A stretch of 64,000 nt of DNA from Pedobacter riviphilus (GTDB taxonomy: Bacteria > Bacteroidota > Bacteroidia > Sphingobacteriales > Sphingobacteriaceae). The stretch is taken from assembly GCF_014692875.1 (NCBI RefSeq), contig NZ_CP061171.1, forward strand, positions 806,001-870,000, written 5' to 3'. Below the pieces are notes generated by a model. The model made no database searches. It saw only the letters and a list, made by a program, of their open reading frames with translations, and had not been told where the DNA came from. Position numbers and translations under genes: made by a program. Positions 17,568 to 25,393 of the stretch are shown piece after piece; position 1 is the stretch's first letter, and every line of letters begins with the position of its first letter.

Positions 17568-18566
17568 ATGAAACTAGTATCTTATAAAACCGAAGACAGG
17601 GAGCATCTTGGTATATTTATCAATGGACATATTTATAACTTAAATAGTTGCGATAAATTGCTTCCAGATAATATGAGTACGTTTTTGCAAGGAGGCGAAG
17701 TGTTAATGGAAAGGGCAAAAAGGATAGACGATCAGATAAAAGATGGTAGTTTAGCTGCTAAAGAAGAAATTTTTTATGAGATTTTAGCGCCTGTTCCACA
17801 TCCTACCAGTTGTCGTGATGGATACGCTTTCAGGCAGCATGTTGCTGCGGCACGTAGAAACAGAAAGGTTGATATGATCCCTCAATTTGATGAATACCCA
17901 ATCTTTTATTTTACCAACCACAACGCTATTCAGGGTACTGGAGAAATTGAATGTATGCCAGATCATTTTGATAAACTGGATTTCGAATTGGAGCTTGCCA
18001 TTGTTATCGGTAAAAAAGGAAGAAATATTAAAGCTGCTGAGGCTGATGAATACATTGCTGGTTACATGGTAATGAACGATATGAGTGCCCGTACCTTGCA
18101 GATGGAAGAGATGTTGCTGAATTTAGGTCCTGCAAAAGGAAAAGATTTTTCTACCGTAATTGGCCCATGGCTGGTAACGCCTGATGAATTATTGCAATAT
18201 AAAGTTGCGCCTAAAGAAGGTCACGTTGGTAATGCTTACGATCTTAAAATGACCTGCAGAGTAAATGGCATCGAAGTTTCGAAAGGAAATGCTGCTGATA
18301 TGGACTGGACTTTTGCCGAAATTATAGAACGTTGTGCTTATGGTGTAGATATTCTTCCGGGTGATGTAATTGGTTCGGGAACAGTGGGTACGGGTTGTTT
18401 CTTAGAGTTAAATGGTACTGGTTTGCTTAACGATCCAAATTATAAAGTACAGTGGTTACAACCAGGTGATGTTGTAGAAATGGAAATTACAGGCCTTGGG
18501 GCTTTAACTAATACGATTACTAAAGCAGATACCGATTTTTCGATCCTGGCGTTGAAGAAACATTAA
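17568..18566 (+). CDS. Fumarylacetoacetate hydrolase family protein
   Basis: This 332-residue protein has the FAH fold (PF01557). The metal-ligand acidic residues are visible in LDFELELAIVIGKK (ExE), and YMVMNDMSAR is the conserved substrate-side motif. The C-terminal barrel includes LPGDVIGSGTVGTG. Canonical fumarylacetoacetases are about 420 residues with a separate N-terminal SH3-like domain. This shorter form probably plays the same role here, hydrolysing fumarylacetoacetate to fumarate and acetoacetate, because it lies 3 kb from hppD and hmgA. Other FAH-fold activities (acylpyruvase, decarboxylase) remain possible. A TAGCTTTA box at 17537-17544 may be its promoter. The flavin reductase gene follows. 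Confidence 0.85.
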   Translation: MKLVSYKTEDREHLGIFINGHIYNLNSCDKLLPDNMSTFLQGGEVLMERAKRIDDQIKDGSLAAKEEIFYEILAPVPHPTSCRDGYAFRQHVAAARRNRKVDMIPQFDEYPIFYFTNHNAIQGTGEIECMPDHFDKLDFELELAIVIGKKGRNIKAAEADEYIAGYMVMNDMSARTLQMEEMLLNLGPAKGKDFSTVIGPWLVTPDELLQYKVAPKEGHVGNAYDLKMTCRVNGIEVSKGNAADMDWTFAEIIERCAYGVDILPGDVIGSGTVGTGCFLELNGTGLLNDPNYKVQWLQPGDVVEMEITGLGALTNTITKADTDFSILALKKH

Positions 18567-18597
18567 TTTTTGATCTTTTAAATCATTAGGAAAGGCG

Positions 18598-18665
18598 GTC
18601 GTCATTCTGAATTCAGTTCAGGATCTATGTGATTAGATGCTGAAACAAGTTCAGCATGACGATCG
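18598..18665. repeat. Family I palindromic intergenic repeat
   Basis: It consists of the palindromes CTGAATTCAGTTCAG and GCTGAAACAAGTTCAGC, flanked by GTCAT and ATGAC. Read on the plus strand it encodes the peptide LKQVQHDD, which explains the spurious N-terminal extension of the next open frame. Confidence 0.8.
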
Positions 18666-18702
18666 TTACAGAAAACTTTCGAATATTTTTAACCTATCAA
18701 CT

Positions 18703-19590
18703 TTGCTAACTTTAAACACCTCCGATTTAACACCTGTAGATCTGCAAAATTATTTGCAATACGCTATCGCTCCGCGACCGATCTGTTTTGCCTCAACTAT
18801 CGATGCCGAAGGGAACATTAATTTAAGCCCCTTCAGTTTCTTTAATATGTTTAGTACAAATCCGCCGATCTGTATTTTTTCCCCGTCGAGGAGGGTGCGC
18901 GATAATACCACCAAACATAGCTTGGAAAATGTACTGCAGGTTAAAGAATGCGTCATCAATATTGTAAATTACGATATGGTGCAGCAAATGAGCCTGGCCA
19001 GTACCGAATATGCCAAAGGCATAAACGAATTCGAAAAAGCGGGATTTACCATGTTGAAATCTGATCTGGTTCGGCCACCAAGAGTTGCCGAGGCGCCAGT
19101 ACAGTTTGAATGTGTGGTAAATGAGGTGATTTCATTAGGCGATCATCATGGTGCAGGAAACCTTGTGCTGGCTGAAATAAAAGTGATTCATATTAATGAA
19201 GCTATTTTAGATGAGAATGGTCGGATTGATCAGCACAAAATCGATCTTGTAGCCCGTTTAGGAGGCGATTGGTATTGTAGGGTTACGGGCGATAATTTGT
19301 TTAAAGTAGCAAAACCCCTGGCTAAATTGGGCATAGGAATAGATCGTTTACCACATTCGGTCCGTTTTTCTAAAGTATTATCTGGCAATGACCTTGGAAT
19401 GTTAGGAAACGTTGAACATTTACCAAGTGACGAAGAAATCGACTTGATCAGTACCCACGCTGAAGTAAAAGAAGTGCTCGATGCTACCATAGGTGATACA
19501 ACTAACCGCGAAAGAGAGCTGCACGAACTGGCGAAAAAGTTTCTTCAAAATGGAGCGGTGGAGCTTGCTTTAAAAGTTGTTTTACTTTAA
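18703..19590 (+). CDS. Flavin reductase family protein
   Basis: This is an FMN-binding split-barrel protein of the flavin reductase type: APRPICFASTIDAEGNINLSPFSFFNMF is the FMN-site strand-turn, followed by SPSRRVRDNTTKHSL. The 295-residue form starts at a TTG at 18703 (read MLTLNTSDLTP). The ATG at 18637 lies inside a family I repeat and would add the repeat-derived MLKQVQHDD leader, so it is less likely. Such proteins reduce FMN with NAD(P)H or act as hydroxylase partners. In this context it may assist aromatic catabolism, as it follows the FAH gene by 136 bp. The C-terminal third (from about residue 200) is helical and not part of the minimal domain. The start codon is uncertain. Confidence 0.8.
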   Translation: MLTLNTSDLTPVDLQNYLQYAIAPRPICFASTIDAEGNINLSPFSFFNMFSTNPPICIFSPSRRVRDNTTKHSLENVLQVKECVINIVNYDMVQQMSLASTEYAKGINEFEKAGFTMLKSDLVRPPRVAEAPVQFECVVNEVISLGDHHGAGNLVLAEIKVIHINEAILDENGRIDQHKIDLVARLGGDWYCRVTGDNLFKVAKPLAKLGIGIDRLPHSVRFSKVLSGNDLGMLGNVEHLPSDEEIDLISTHAEVKEVLDATIGDTTNRERELHELAKKFLQNGAVELALKVVLL

Positions 19591-19615
19591 ATTTATTAAG
19601 ATAATCTTTTAAGCT

Positions 19616-20221
19616 ATGCATACAATTGTTCAGGTAGATCAGTACATCATCAATTCGGCAGAATTTGCGATTCCCATTTTAGATCATTTGAGAAATCTGG
19701 TACATAAGGCTGATGCCCGTATTGAAGAGAAAATTAAATGGGGGATGCCTTTCTTCGATTATAAAGGTACGGTTTGCCATATGGCTTCTTTCAAGCATCA
19801 TTGTGCATTTGGCTTTTGGAAAGGATCTTTAATGAACGATGAATACGGTGTTTTTAAAGAACGTTCTGAAGCAATGGGCTTATTGGGTAAAATAAAGTCT
19901 TTTGACGACCTGCCTTCAGATGAAATTTTGATTGCCTACATTCAACAGGCTATTCAATTAAACGAAAACAATGTAAAATTGCCACCAAAACCAAAAACTA
20001 CAGAGAAGAAAGAACTGATTATACCTGAATATTTTATTGAAGCTTTACAAGAAGATCCTGAAGCATTGTCGGTTTTTCAGAATTTTAGTTTATCCAATAA
20101 AAAGGAATATGTATTGTGGCTTGAGGAAGCTAAAACCGAAGCAACCAGAATAAAAAGATTGGAAACCACTTTGGCGTGGCTTGCAGAAGGCAAAACGAGG
20201 ATGTGGAAATATAAAAAATAA
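19616..20221 (+). CDS. YdeI/OmpD-associated family protein
   Basis: This 201-residue cytoplasmic protein has two parts. The N-terminal half matches the DUF1801/YdhG-like fold (IKWGMPFFDYKGTVCHMASFKHHCAFGFWKG). The C-terminal half is the YdeI OmdA helical domain (LSNKKEYVLWLEEAKTEATRIKRL). This domain pairing is common in Bacteroidota, and the function is not established. Relatives have been linked to stress and iron-sulfur or peptide resistance phenotypes. Its start is 25 bp after the flavin reductase stop, so it may share that transcript. Its stop codon directly abuts the stop of the convergent NlpC/P60 gene. Confidence 0.82.
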   Translation: MHTIVQVDQYIINSAEFAIPILDHLRNLVHKADARIEEKIKWGMPFFDYKGTVCHMASFKHHCAFGFWKGSLMNDEYGVFKERSEAMGLLGKIKSFDDLPSDEILIAYIQQAIQLNENNVKLPPKPKTTEKKELIIPEYFIEALQEDPEALSVFQNFSLSNKKEYVLWLEEAKTEATRIKRLETTLAWLAEGKTRMWKYKK

Positions 20222-20767
20222 TTAAAGGATACTTACAATTTTCATGAAACGGGCTTTATAATGACCGTCAAGATCGGTAATAGTTACCTGGTGCACTTTC
20301 CCTGAAGAGGCATGAATAAATTTGATCCCGTTTTCGTCAATGGAATAAACAATCCCAACATGACCGATCCTTCTTATTCTTGAATTACTGCCTGTAAAAA
20401 TCAATACATCGCCTACTTTTGCATTTTCCAGACTGGTTTCTTTCCCCGCATAGCTAAATTCTCTCGAAGAGCGTGGAACTTTAAAACCAAAATTACTGAA
20501 AACATAACTTACAAAGCCAGAACAGTCAAAACCAACTTTAGGGTTACTTGTAGCATAACGATAAGGGATACCTAACATACTTTTGGCAAAATCGATTAAA
20601 CTTTCGGATTGCTTGGCTGAGGAATTGTTTGAAGGCTTATCCTCTTTAGGTAGACTGGCAACGAGCTTTTTAACTAACTCCTGGTACTGAGCCGGAATGA
20701 TGGTTTGGGCTTTTCCTGCTGTGGCAGACAAAATGAAAAACGCAATCGGGACTATTATTTTCTTCAT
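20222..20767 (-). CDS. NlpC/P60 (C40) peptidoglycan endopeptidase
   Basis: This is a 181-residue secreted enzyme with a signal peptide MKKIIVPIAFFILSATAGKA. The catalytic triad is Cys82 (FDCSGFVSYVF), His136 (GHVGIVY) and His152 (KFIHASSG). The mature protein is a short low-complexity linker followed by a single C40 domain. It probably cleaves D-glutamyl-diaminopimelate bonds in cell-wall stem peptides in the periplasm, as Spr/MepS-like proteins do. A -7 box TATCTTTG lies 10 bp upstream of the start. The gene has no spacer from its convergent neighbour. Confidence 0.92.
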   Translation of the reverse strand: MKKIIVPIAFFILSATAGKAQTIIPAQYQELVKKLVASLPKEDKPSNNSSAKQSESLIDFAKSMLGIPYRYATSNPKVGFDCSGFVSYVFSNFGFKVPRSSREFSYAGKETSLENAKVGDVLIFTGSNSRIRRIGHVGIVYSIDENGIKFIHASSGKVHQVTITDLDGHYKARFMKIVSIL

Positions 20768-20777
20768 ATGTTAGAAC

Positions 20778-20785
20778 CAAAGATA
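20778..20785 (-). promoter_or_regulatory. -7 box of the NlpC/P60 gene (TATCTTTG)
   Basis: Exact TAnnTTTG on the minus strand, 10 nt before the start codon, implying a very short leader. No clear -33 TTG. Confidence 0.5.
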
Positions 20786-20831
20786 TAAAAAATATCCAAA
20801 GTCGATTAAAATGTTGAAAATGAGTACAAAT

Positions 20832-20860
20832 AAAAAAGTCCAAACAATTTGCCTGGACTT
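20832..20860 (-). terminator. Rho-independent terminator after the DUF4870-like gene
   Basis: On the minus strand AAGTCCA pairs with TGGACTT across an 11-nt loop, followed by TTTTA. It is 23 bp past the stop codon. Confidence 0.75.
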
Positions 20861-20882
20861 CTGATTAAAATATTTGGTTTGA

Positions 20883-21245
20883 TTAAATACTTGGGAACAT
20901 GGTTTGCGCTTTGTCGCCGATTAATGGAAGAGGCTTTTGCTCACCATTATTTGCACTTATTGCACCTAGGATAATCAAAATAATATAGGCAATGTATATT
21001 ACATAACTTAAGTATCCAAAAATTGCTGTTGGCACAATTATGATTAATACTGTTACCGCTACATTAAGCACAATCATACCTAAATGGAGCAATAAAGATT
21101 GCCTTAAGTGATAGCTGGATAGCGCTGTTTTATTGTCTTTGTACATTGCAAAGTACGATATTAGCCACCCAATAAGAAAGATGTAGCTCACAACAGCAGC
21201 ATTTTTGCCGCTGTCGGCTGTTTTAAAAGGAGAATTTGTTTCCAT
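20883..21245 (-). CDS. DUF4870-like integral membrane protein
   Basis: This 120-residue protein has three predicted helices (about 17-35, 50-78, 80-96) and the characteristic SSYHLRQSLLLHL segment between the first two. The pattern matches small DUF4870/Tic20-like membrane proteins. The function is unknown. The N-terminal 12 residues are polar and probably cytoplasmic. It forms a minus-strand pair with the SDR gene upstream (48 bp gap) and ends at a terminator. Confidence 0.65.
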   Translation of the reverse strand: METNSPFKTADSGKNAAVVSYIFLIGWLISYFAMYKDNKTALSSYHLRQSLLLHLGMIVLNVAVTVLIIIVPTAIFGYLSYVIYIAYIILIILGAISANNGEQKPLPLIGDKAQTMFPSI

Positions 21246-21293
21246 AGATTTTTTTAGTTTTTCAATTACTGCAAATTACTAAAAATTATCATA

Positions 21294-21995
21294 TTATGGT
21301 GTGGTAACAGCAACAGGTAAAATTTTGCCATTAAAGAATTTATGTCCGGTTTTAGCAAAATCACTAATATATTTCCCCATTTCGAAAGCCATAACCGGGC
21401 TTTGGTATCCTGGGAAAGCAGCTTCAAGCATTTCCGTCTGTGCCGATCCTAATGCAAGGCAATTGATCTTGATTCCTGTTTCAGCCAGTTCAAATGCTAA
21501 ACATTCAGTTAAAGTATGCAGTGCTGCTTTACTTGCCGAATAAGCCGAAAGTCCTGGAAATTTAACACTTCCTTGAAAACCACCCATACTACCAATGTTC
21601 ACAATGTGGCTTCCGCTTTGCATTAAGGGTAAAATATGCTGTATCATTCTGAAATGTGAGATCACGTTGCTCTGTAACATTTCACCAAGATCAATTTCTG
21701 TGGTTTCTAAAAAAGGTTTATTAATTAATGCGCCTGCATTGTTAATTAAGATATCAACAGATCCTAACCGTTCCTTTAAAAATGGAACTAATGCGGCATA
21801 ATCATCATTTACAATGTCAAATTCTACCGGTAAAAGTGTACAGTCTGGATTAATGCCTTTAGCAATTTCCAAGAGTTTACGCAGTTTATCTGCCGACCGG
21901 GCAATGGCTACAATCTTGTTCTCTTTCTGTAAGCTAAATTCTAAAGCAGTTTCGAAACCGATTCCGCTACTTGCACCTGTAATTATAATGTTCAT
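21294..21995 (-). CDS. SDR family oxidoreductase
   Basis: This 233-residue classical short-chain dehydrogenase has the cofactor motif TGASSGIG at residues 6-13 and NNAG at 85-88. Ser136 and YSASK (Tyr152, Lys156) complete the catalytic set. The R33 pattern after strand 2 (AIARSADKL) suggests NADP(H). The substrate is unknown. It is slightly shorter than typical, as it lacks a long C-terminal arm. It is transcribed ahead of the small membrane protein gene. Confidence 0.88.
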   Translation of the reverse strand: MNIIITGASSGIGFETALEFSLQKENKIVAIARSADKLRKLLEIAKGINPDCTLLPVEFDIVNDDYAALVPFLKERLGSVDILINNAGALINKPFLETTEIDLGEMLQSNVISHFRMIQHILPLMQSGSHIVNIGSMGGFQGSVKFPGLSAYSASKAALHTLTECLAFELAETGIKINCLALGSAQTEMLEAAFPGYQSPVMAFEMGKYISDFAKTGHKFFNGKILPVAVTTP

Positions 21996-22320
21996 TAAAA
22001 GGAGTTAAAAATTATTGTAAAGTTAAAAGGTTTAAACTTTGCGAGCCTGGTGAAATCAAAGTTAGGAAAAAAAGAGTAAGTCAACTAAAACCTATTTTGC
22101 GATAAGGATTGAAGAATAGTGATTACATCACTTAATTTACGCATTATGTTGCAAACGTGGTTGTCAGTTGTCCTCGTTATAAATGAGGATGATTGGAATT
22201 GATAAGAAATTTAAGGTATTTGAACGATAAGTTCGTCATGCTGAATTTATTTCAGCATCTATTTTGCATTAAGACCCTGAAATAAATTCAGGGTGACGAC
22301 CGACTTATTAAAGCGATAAA
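21996..22320. other. 325-bp gap with a family I repeat
   Basis: The gap contains the SDR upstream region (TAACTTTA near 22016-22024 on the minus strand), A+T-rich sequence without an open frame, and a family I repeat at its left end relative to phhA. Nothing else could be supported. Confidence 0.5.
22233..22301. repeat. Family I palindromic intergenic repeat, best-preserved copy
   Basis: The structure is TCGTCATGCTGAA-TTTA-TTCAGCAT, a 14-bp spacer, and then CCTGAAATAAATTCAGGGTGACGA. Both inner palindromes and the outer inverted ends (CGTCAT... / ...GTGACG) are intact. It is immediately downstream of the phhA stop. Confidence 0.85.
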
Positions 22321-24102
22321 TCAATCCTCTACAATCAGCTGGCTCACCGGGTTTTTAATTACATGCAAACCATCATTAATCAATTTAGTATGGTCTAACT
22401 CTTTGCTTGCTTTAATTTCAAGATAAACCTGAATTTCTTTTTCCAACTGATGATAGATCTTTTTGTGATAAATAATCTCCAGAATTTCCAGTGCACAAAG
22501 CCAATCCTGCCTGTGGTTCGATTTTAGTTGTGCAAAAATTTCGGCAAGCTTATCCAAACCTTCCCCACTTTCCCTAATCGCTCTAACCGTTTGGTATAAA
22601 CCGTGCAGTTTTAAAGTTTTATCATCATAAGTAATGTGATGTGTTTTCTCGTTGCTAATTAATGTAATCTCTTCGTAAGCGTCTTTATCGGCAGCGCCAT
22701 TAAAAACTGAAACAATGGTTTCGCCTATGGCCATATCATAAATGCCCCACTCGGGTTTAAACAGCGTATTTCCATTACGCTCTGTAACCGTACAATCTTT
22801 AAAGGCAATTAAAATGAGTTTATCGTTTTTTGTAATAATATCTTTAACTGAACCAGCTACTTTAATGCCACTATCAAATATAAGTATGGCTTTTTCGCCT
22901 GTAATTATCCCTACAGTCTGTAATTCAGCTAAGCTATAATCTTCCAGTGCTTTTGCAGCATCTTTTAACCGACCAACAGGCGACGAAAAACCATCAGCAT
23001 GGTAATCTTTCCCATGGCCTTTTAATTGTTTTCCATTAAATGCCAATGCCGAAGGGCCAGTGGTTTTAATAAAGGTTACTTCATCTTTTGTGCCCACACC
23101 AATGTCGGTAAATACACCGCTTACCTGCAGGCCCGAACTATAAACTGCTGTGGCTACATTTTTACAGGCAATTGCTTTCATAATACCCTCTGTTCCACCT
23201 TTTCTAAAGGCCATGGTATTGGCAAAGGTTTCCAAAACATCAATAAGATTTTGGAATGTTTCGGTTACAAAAAGCTGTGGCTGTGGTTTGGTAATATCGT
23301 AAGCGTAATTAATCGTATCGATGTTGTACCAAAGTTTCTCTACATCATTTTGCATACAGGTTGCACTTTCACCGATAGAAGAAAGCAAACCAGCGCCATA
23401 AATTTTTGGATTTTCTAAAGTACCAATTAATCCATACTCCACTGTCCACCAGTGTAAGCGACCAAGTAAAGCCATTTCAGAAGGCTCACCCATGTTTTCG
23501 CTGATGTAACGAAGCTCTTTTTCTGCCTTGGCAATCTGAATCTCGTCTACATCTACAGCTTCTTTCAAAATCGATAGTTTCCTAATGGCCTCGTAAAGTT
23601 CAAAATCTTTCGCCGAGAACATGGCTTTTGCGCCAATCGAACCAAAATAGCTTAAATAATTGTTGTAATCCGTATCTGCGATGATAGGGGCGTGGCCAGC
23701 ACTCTCGTGTATAATATCTGGTGCTGGTGTATATTCAATGTGATTAATCTGGCGGATATCAGCAGCAATTACTAGTACACGGTAGGCCTGATACTCCATA
23801 AATGCAGCTGGCGGAATAAAGCCATCAACAGTTACTGCACCCCAACCAATCTTACCGAGGTTGTCGTTCATGGTTTGCAGGTCGGGAATGTGCTCGATAC
23901 TTAAACCCGCTCGCTGTAAGCCTTTTATGTAAGGGTAATAAGCAACATTTTTAAGATAACTATAATTCTGGCGCATTACGTAACGCCACACTGCTTGATC
24001 GATCGGTGTGTATTTTTCGTAATTCTGGTCGACAATAAATTGCTTTAAATGATTGGGCAATTTTGCTACCTGCGCATTATTAAAATCATTAAAATGGCTC
24101 AT
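22321..24102 (-). CDS. phhA: Phenylalanine 4-monooxygenase, long form
   Basis: This is a 593-residue pterin-dependent aromatic hydroxylase that makes tyrosine from phenylalanine. The iron ligands are His132 and His137 (IIHESAGHAP) and Glu222 (WTVEYGLIG). The catalytic domain ends near residue 300, as in compact bacterial PhhA. The last ~290 residues are an extra region with beta-rich segments (VSGVFTDIGVGTKDEVTFIKTTG) and a helical end. The same layout is familiar from Bacteroidota and a few other phyla, but the role of the extension is not known. Its position with hppD, hmgA and the FAH gene completes a Phe/Tyr catabolic set. No pterin carbinolamine dehydratase gene is nearby. Confidence 0.92.
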   Translation of the reverse strand: MSHFNDFNNAQVAKLPNHLKQFIVDQNYEKYTPIDQAVWRYVMRQNYSYLKNVAYYPYIKGLQRAGLSIEHIPDLQTMNDNLGKIGWGAVTVDGFIPPAAFMEYQAYRVLVIAADIRQINHIEYTPAPDIIHESAGHAPIIADTDYNNYLSYFGSIGAKAMFSAKDFELYEAIRKLSILKEAVDVDEIQIAKAEKELRYISENMGEPSEMALLGRLHWWTVEYGLIGTLENPKIYGAGLLSSIGESATCMQNDVEKLWYNIDTINYAYDITKPQPQLFVTETFQNLIDVLETFANTMAFRKGGTEGIMKAIACKNVATAVYSSGLQVSGVFTDIGVGTKDEVTFIKTTGPSALAFNGKQLKGHGKDYHADGFSSPVGRLKDAAKALEDYSLAELQTVGIITGEKAILIFDSGIKVAGSVKDIITKNDKLILIAFKDCTVTERNGNTLFKPEWGIYDMAIGETIVSVFNGAADKDAYEEITLISNEKTHHITYDDKTLKLHGLYQTVRAIRESGEGLDKLAEIFAQLKSNHRQDWLCALEILEIIYHKKIYHQLEKEIQVYLEIKASKELDHTKLINDGLHVIKNPVSQLIVED

Positions 24103-24231
24103 GGTTAATCTGAAAATAAGTTGGTCGGCAGCTAAGTTAGGGTGTTGTTTTTATCTTATCAAGAAAGCAGTAGCATAAATTAACAGGTGAAAGTAATAAA
24201 GGTATAAAGAGGAGAAAGAGATGGGGTGAGG

Positions 24232-24352
24232 ATTTGGAAAGATGCTGTAGCATTTCATCGGGAGGCTCTGGCCGGGCTGTCCGCTAAATCTTTTGCTGCC
24301 CTTTTGCTCCGCTCAGGCTGGCAGCAAAAGGATACCGCTTCCATCCCGTTTA
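24232..24352 (+). repeat. Direct repeat, copy 1 (121 bp)
   Basis: It begins ATTTGGAAAGATGCTGTAGC and ends ...CCATCCCGTTTA. The copy 331 bp to the right (24563-24683) differs at four positions. It includes an internal inverted repeat of GCAGCAAAAG-type sequence (CTTTTGCTGCC ... GGCAGCAAAAGG). Confidence 0.9.
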
Positions 24353-24429
24353 TTCACAAAGGTTTGTGCTGATAAACCTATTTTTTCTGCGTTTTGCCAA
24401 AAAACGAAAATAGGAGCTATATTGTGGCC

Positions 24430-24540
24430 CTTTAAACCCGACTGGCGCGTAAAGCCCGGAGCGAGGTACGAGTGAGGACTTGAAGCAAAGGCGGGACTGA
24501 AGAGACCGAATGCCAGTAAAACTGCTTTCAAAAAAAAATA
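24430..24540 (+). repeat. Family II dispersed intergenic repeat
   Basis: It contains AAACCCGACTGGCGCG and AAAGGCGGGACTGAAGAGACC, the same building blocks as the other family II copies, and ends in an A-rich tail. Confidence 0.55.
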
Positions 24541-24562
24541 AATAAAATTAAAAAGGATTATA

Positions 24563-24683
24563 ATTTGGAAAGATGCTGTAGCATTTCATCGGGAGGCTCT
24601 GGCCGGGCTGTCCGCTAAATCTTTTGCTACCCTTTTACTTCGCTCAGGCTGGCAGCAAAAGGATATCGCTTCCATCCCGTTTA
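24563..24683 (+). repeat. Direct repeat, copy 2 (121 bp)
   Basis: It is nearly identical to 24232-24352 (four substitutions by eye, no indels). The near identity over 121 bp implies recent duplication or gene conversion. Confidence 0.9.
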
Positions 24684-24754
24684 AGTAGGTTGGCCTGCTG
24701 ATGAAACCTTGGTTGGGTATCGCATCATGAGCCACAAACAATTACTGGTAATTA

Positions 24755-25267
24755 TTAATGCTTCTTACCTGCTTTTTTATTCCCGATTTTTTTAACGCTA
24801 AATGTAAAATAGTGCTGATAGAGGTAACTGAAAAGTGCCATTAAAACCGATACCAATATTCTTGAGAGCATTGCTAAAGTTGGATAATCTCTTAAAAGTT
24901 CCAACAAAAACTTCAATAAAACATAATTGGCCAGTATGTTAATGAATTGAAGATTTAAAAACCTAAAAAGCTGAACCCTGCCTTTCAATTCGCTATGGGT
25001 AAATATCACATACTTATTAAGCAAAAAACTGGTTGGAATAGCAACGGCATAATCGATCAATAGCGATGCGGTTTCTCTCTGAAGCACAATTATCCCAAAA
25101 TCTACTTCTTCGGTTTTAAAAATGAAAAAGTAAGCAAAATAATAACTTAAGATTCCCAACAGCAAAGTCCCGCCACCAGTGGCCATATATCTGAAATTAT
25201 GCAAGGAAATAAACCTTTTAAAAGGGGGATAAAAAAAATCTATTACGGCTAAAATTGCTGTGCGCAT
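24755..25267 (-). CDS. GtrA family membrane protein
   Basis: This 170-residue protein has four hydrophobic segments (about 35-52, 68-86, 102-122, 130-150) and the GtrA hallmark of a charged N-terminal segment, FRYMATGGGTLLLG, and LNKYVIFT. Members act in flipping polyprenyl-linked sugars or in teichoic-acid and O-antigen glucosylation. No glycosyltransferase gene adjoins it, so the pathway cannot be told. It is a single gene next to the repeat-rich gap. Confidence 0.82.
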   Translation of the reverse strand: MRTAILAVIDFFYPPFKRFISLHNFRYMATGGGTLLLGILSYYFAYFFIFKTEEVDFGIIVLQRETASLLIDYAVAIPTSFLLNKYVIFTHSELKGRVQLFRFLNLQFINILANYVLLKFLLELLRDYPTLAMLSRILVSVLMALFSYLYQHYFTFSVKKIGNKKAGKKH

Positions 25268-25393
25268 TGAAAAAAATATTAAAAGTTTCTTGGCCGAAAT
25301 ATTAACAATCGGTTTACCTCATATAAGTTTAAGGCGCAAAGGTAATTTTTTATATAGAATTTTGTAGAAACAAAAAATCGAGAAATCACGCAT

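Larger units (their letters stand above)
24103..24754. other. 652-bp non-coding gap built of repeats
   Basis: This is a long gap that does not encode a protein. It carries two copies of a 121-bp direct repeat and a family II repeat between them. G+C-rich blocks inside an A+T-rich genome suggest the remains of a mobile element. Confidence 0.6.

Noticed and set aside
24313..24531. Opposing short open frames in the 24.1-24.75 kb gap
   Set aside because: They fall in repeat sequence, overlap each other on both strands, and have no plausible composition or motif.
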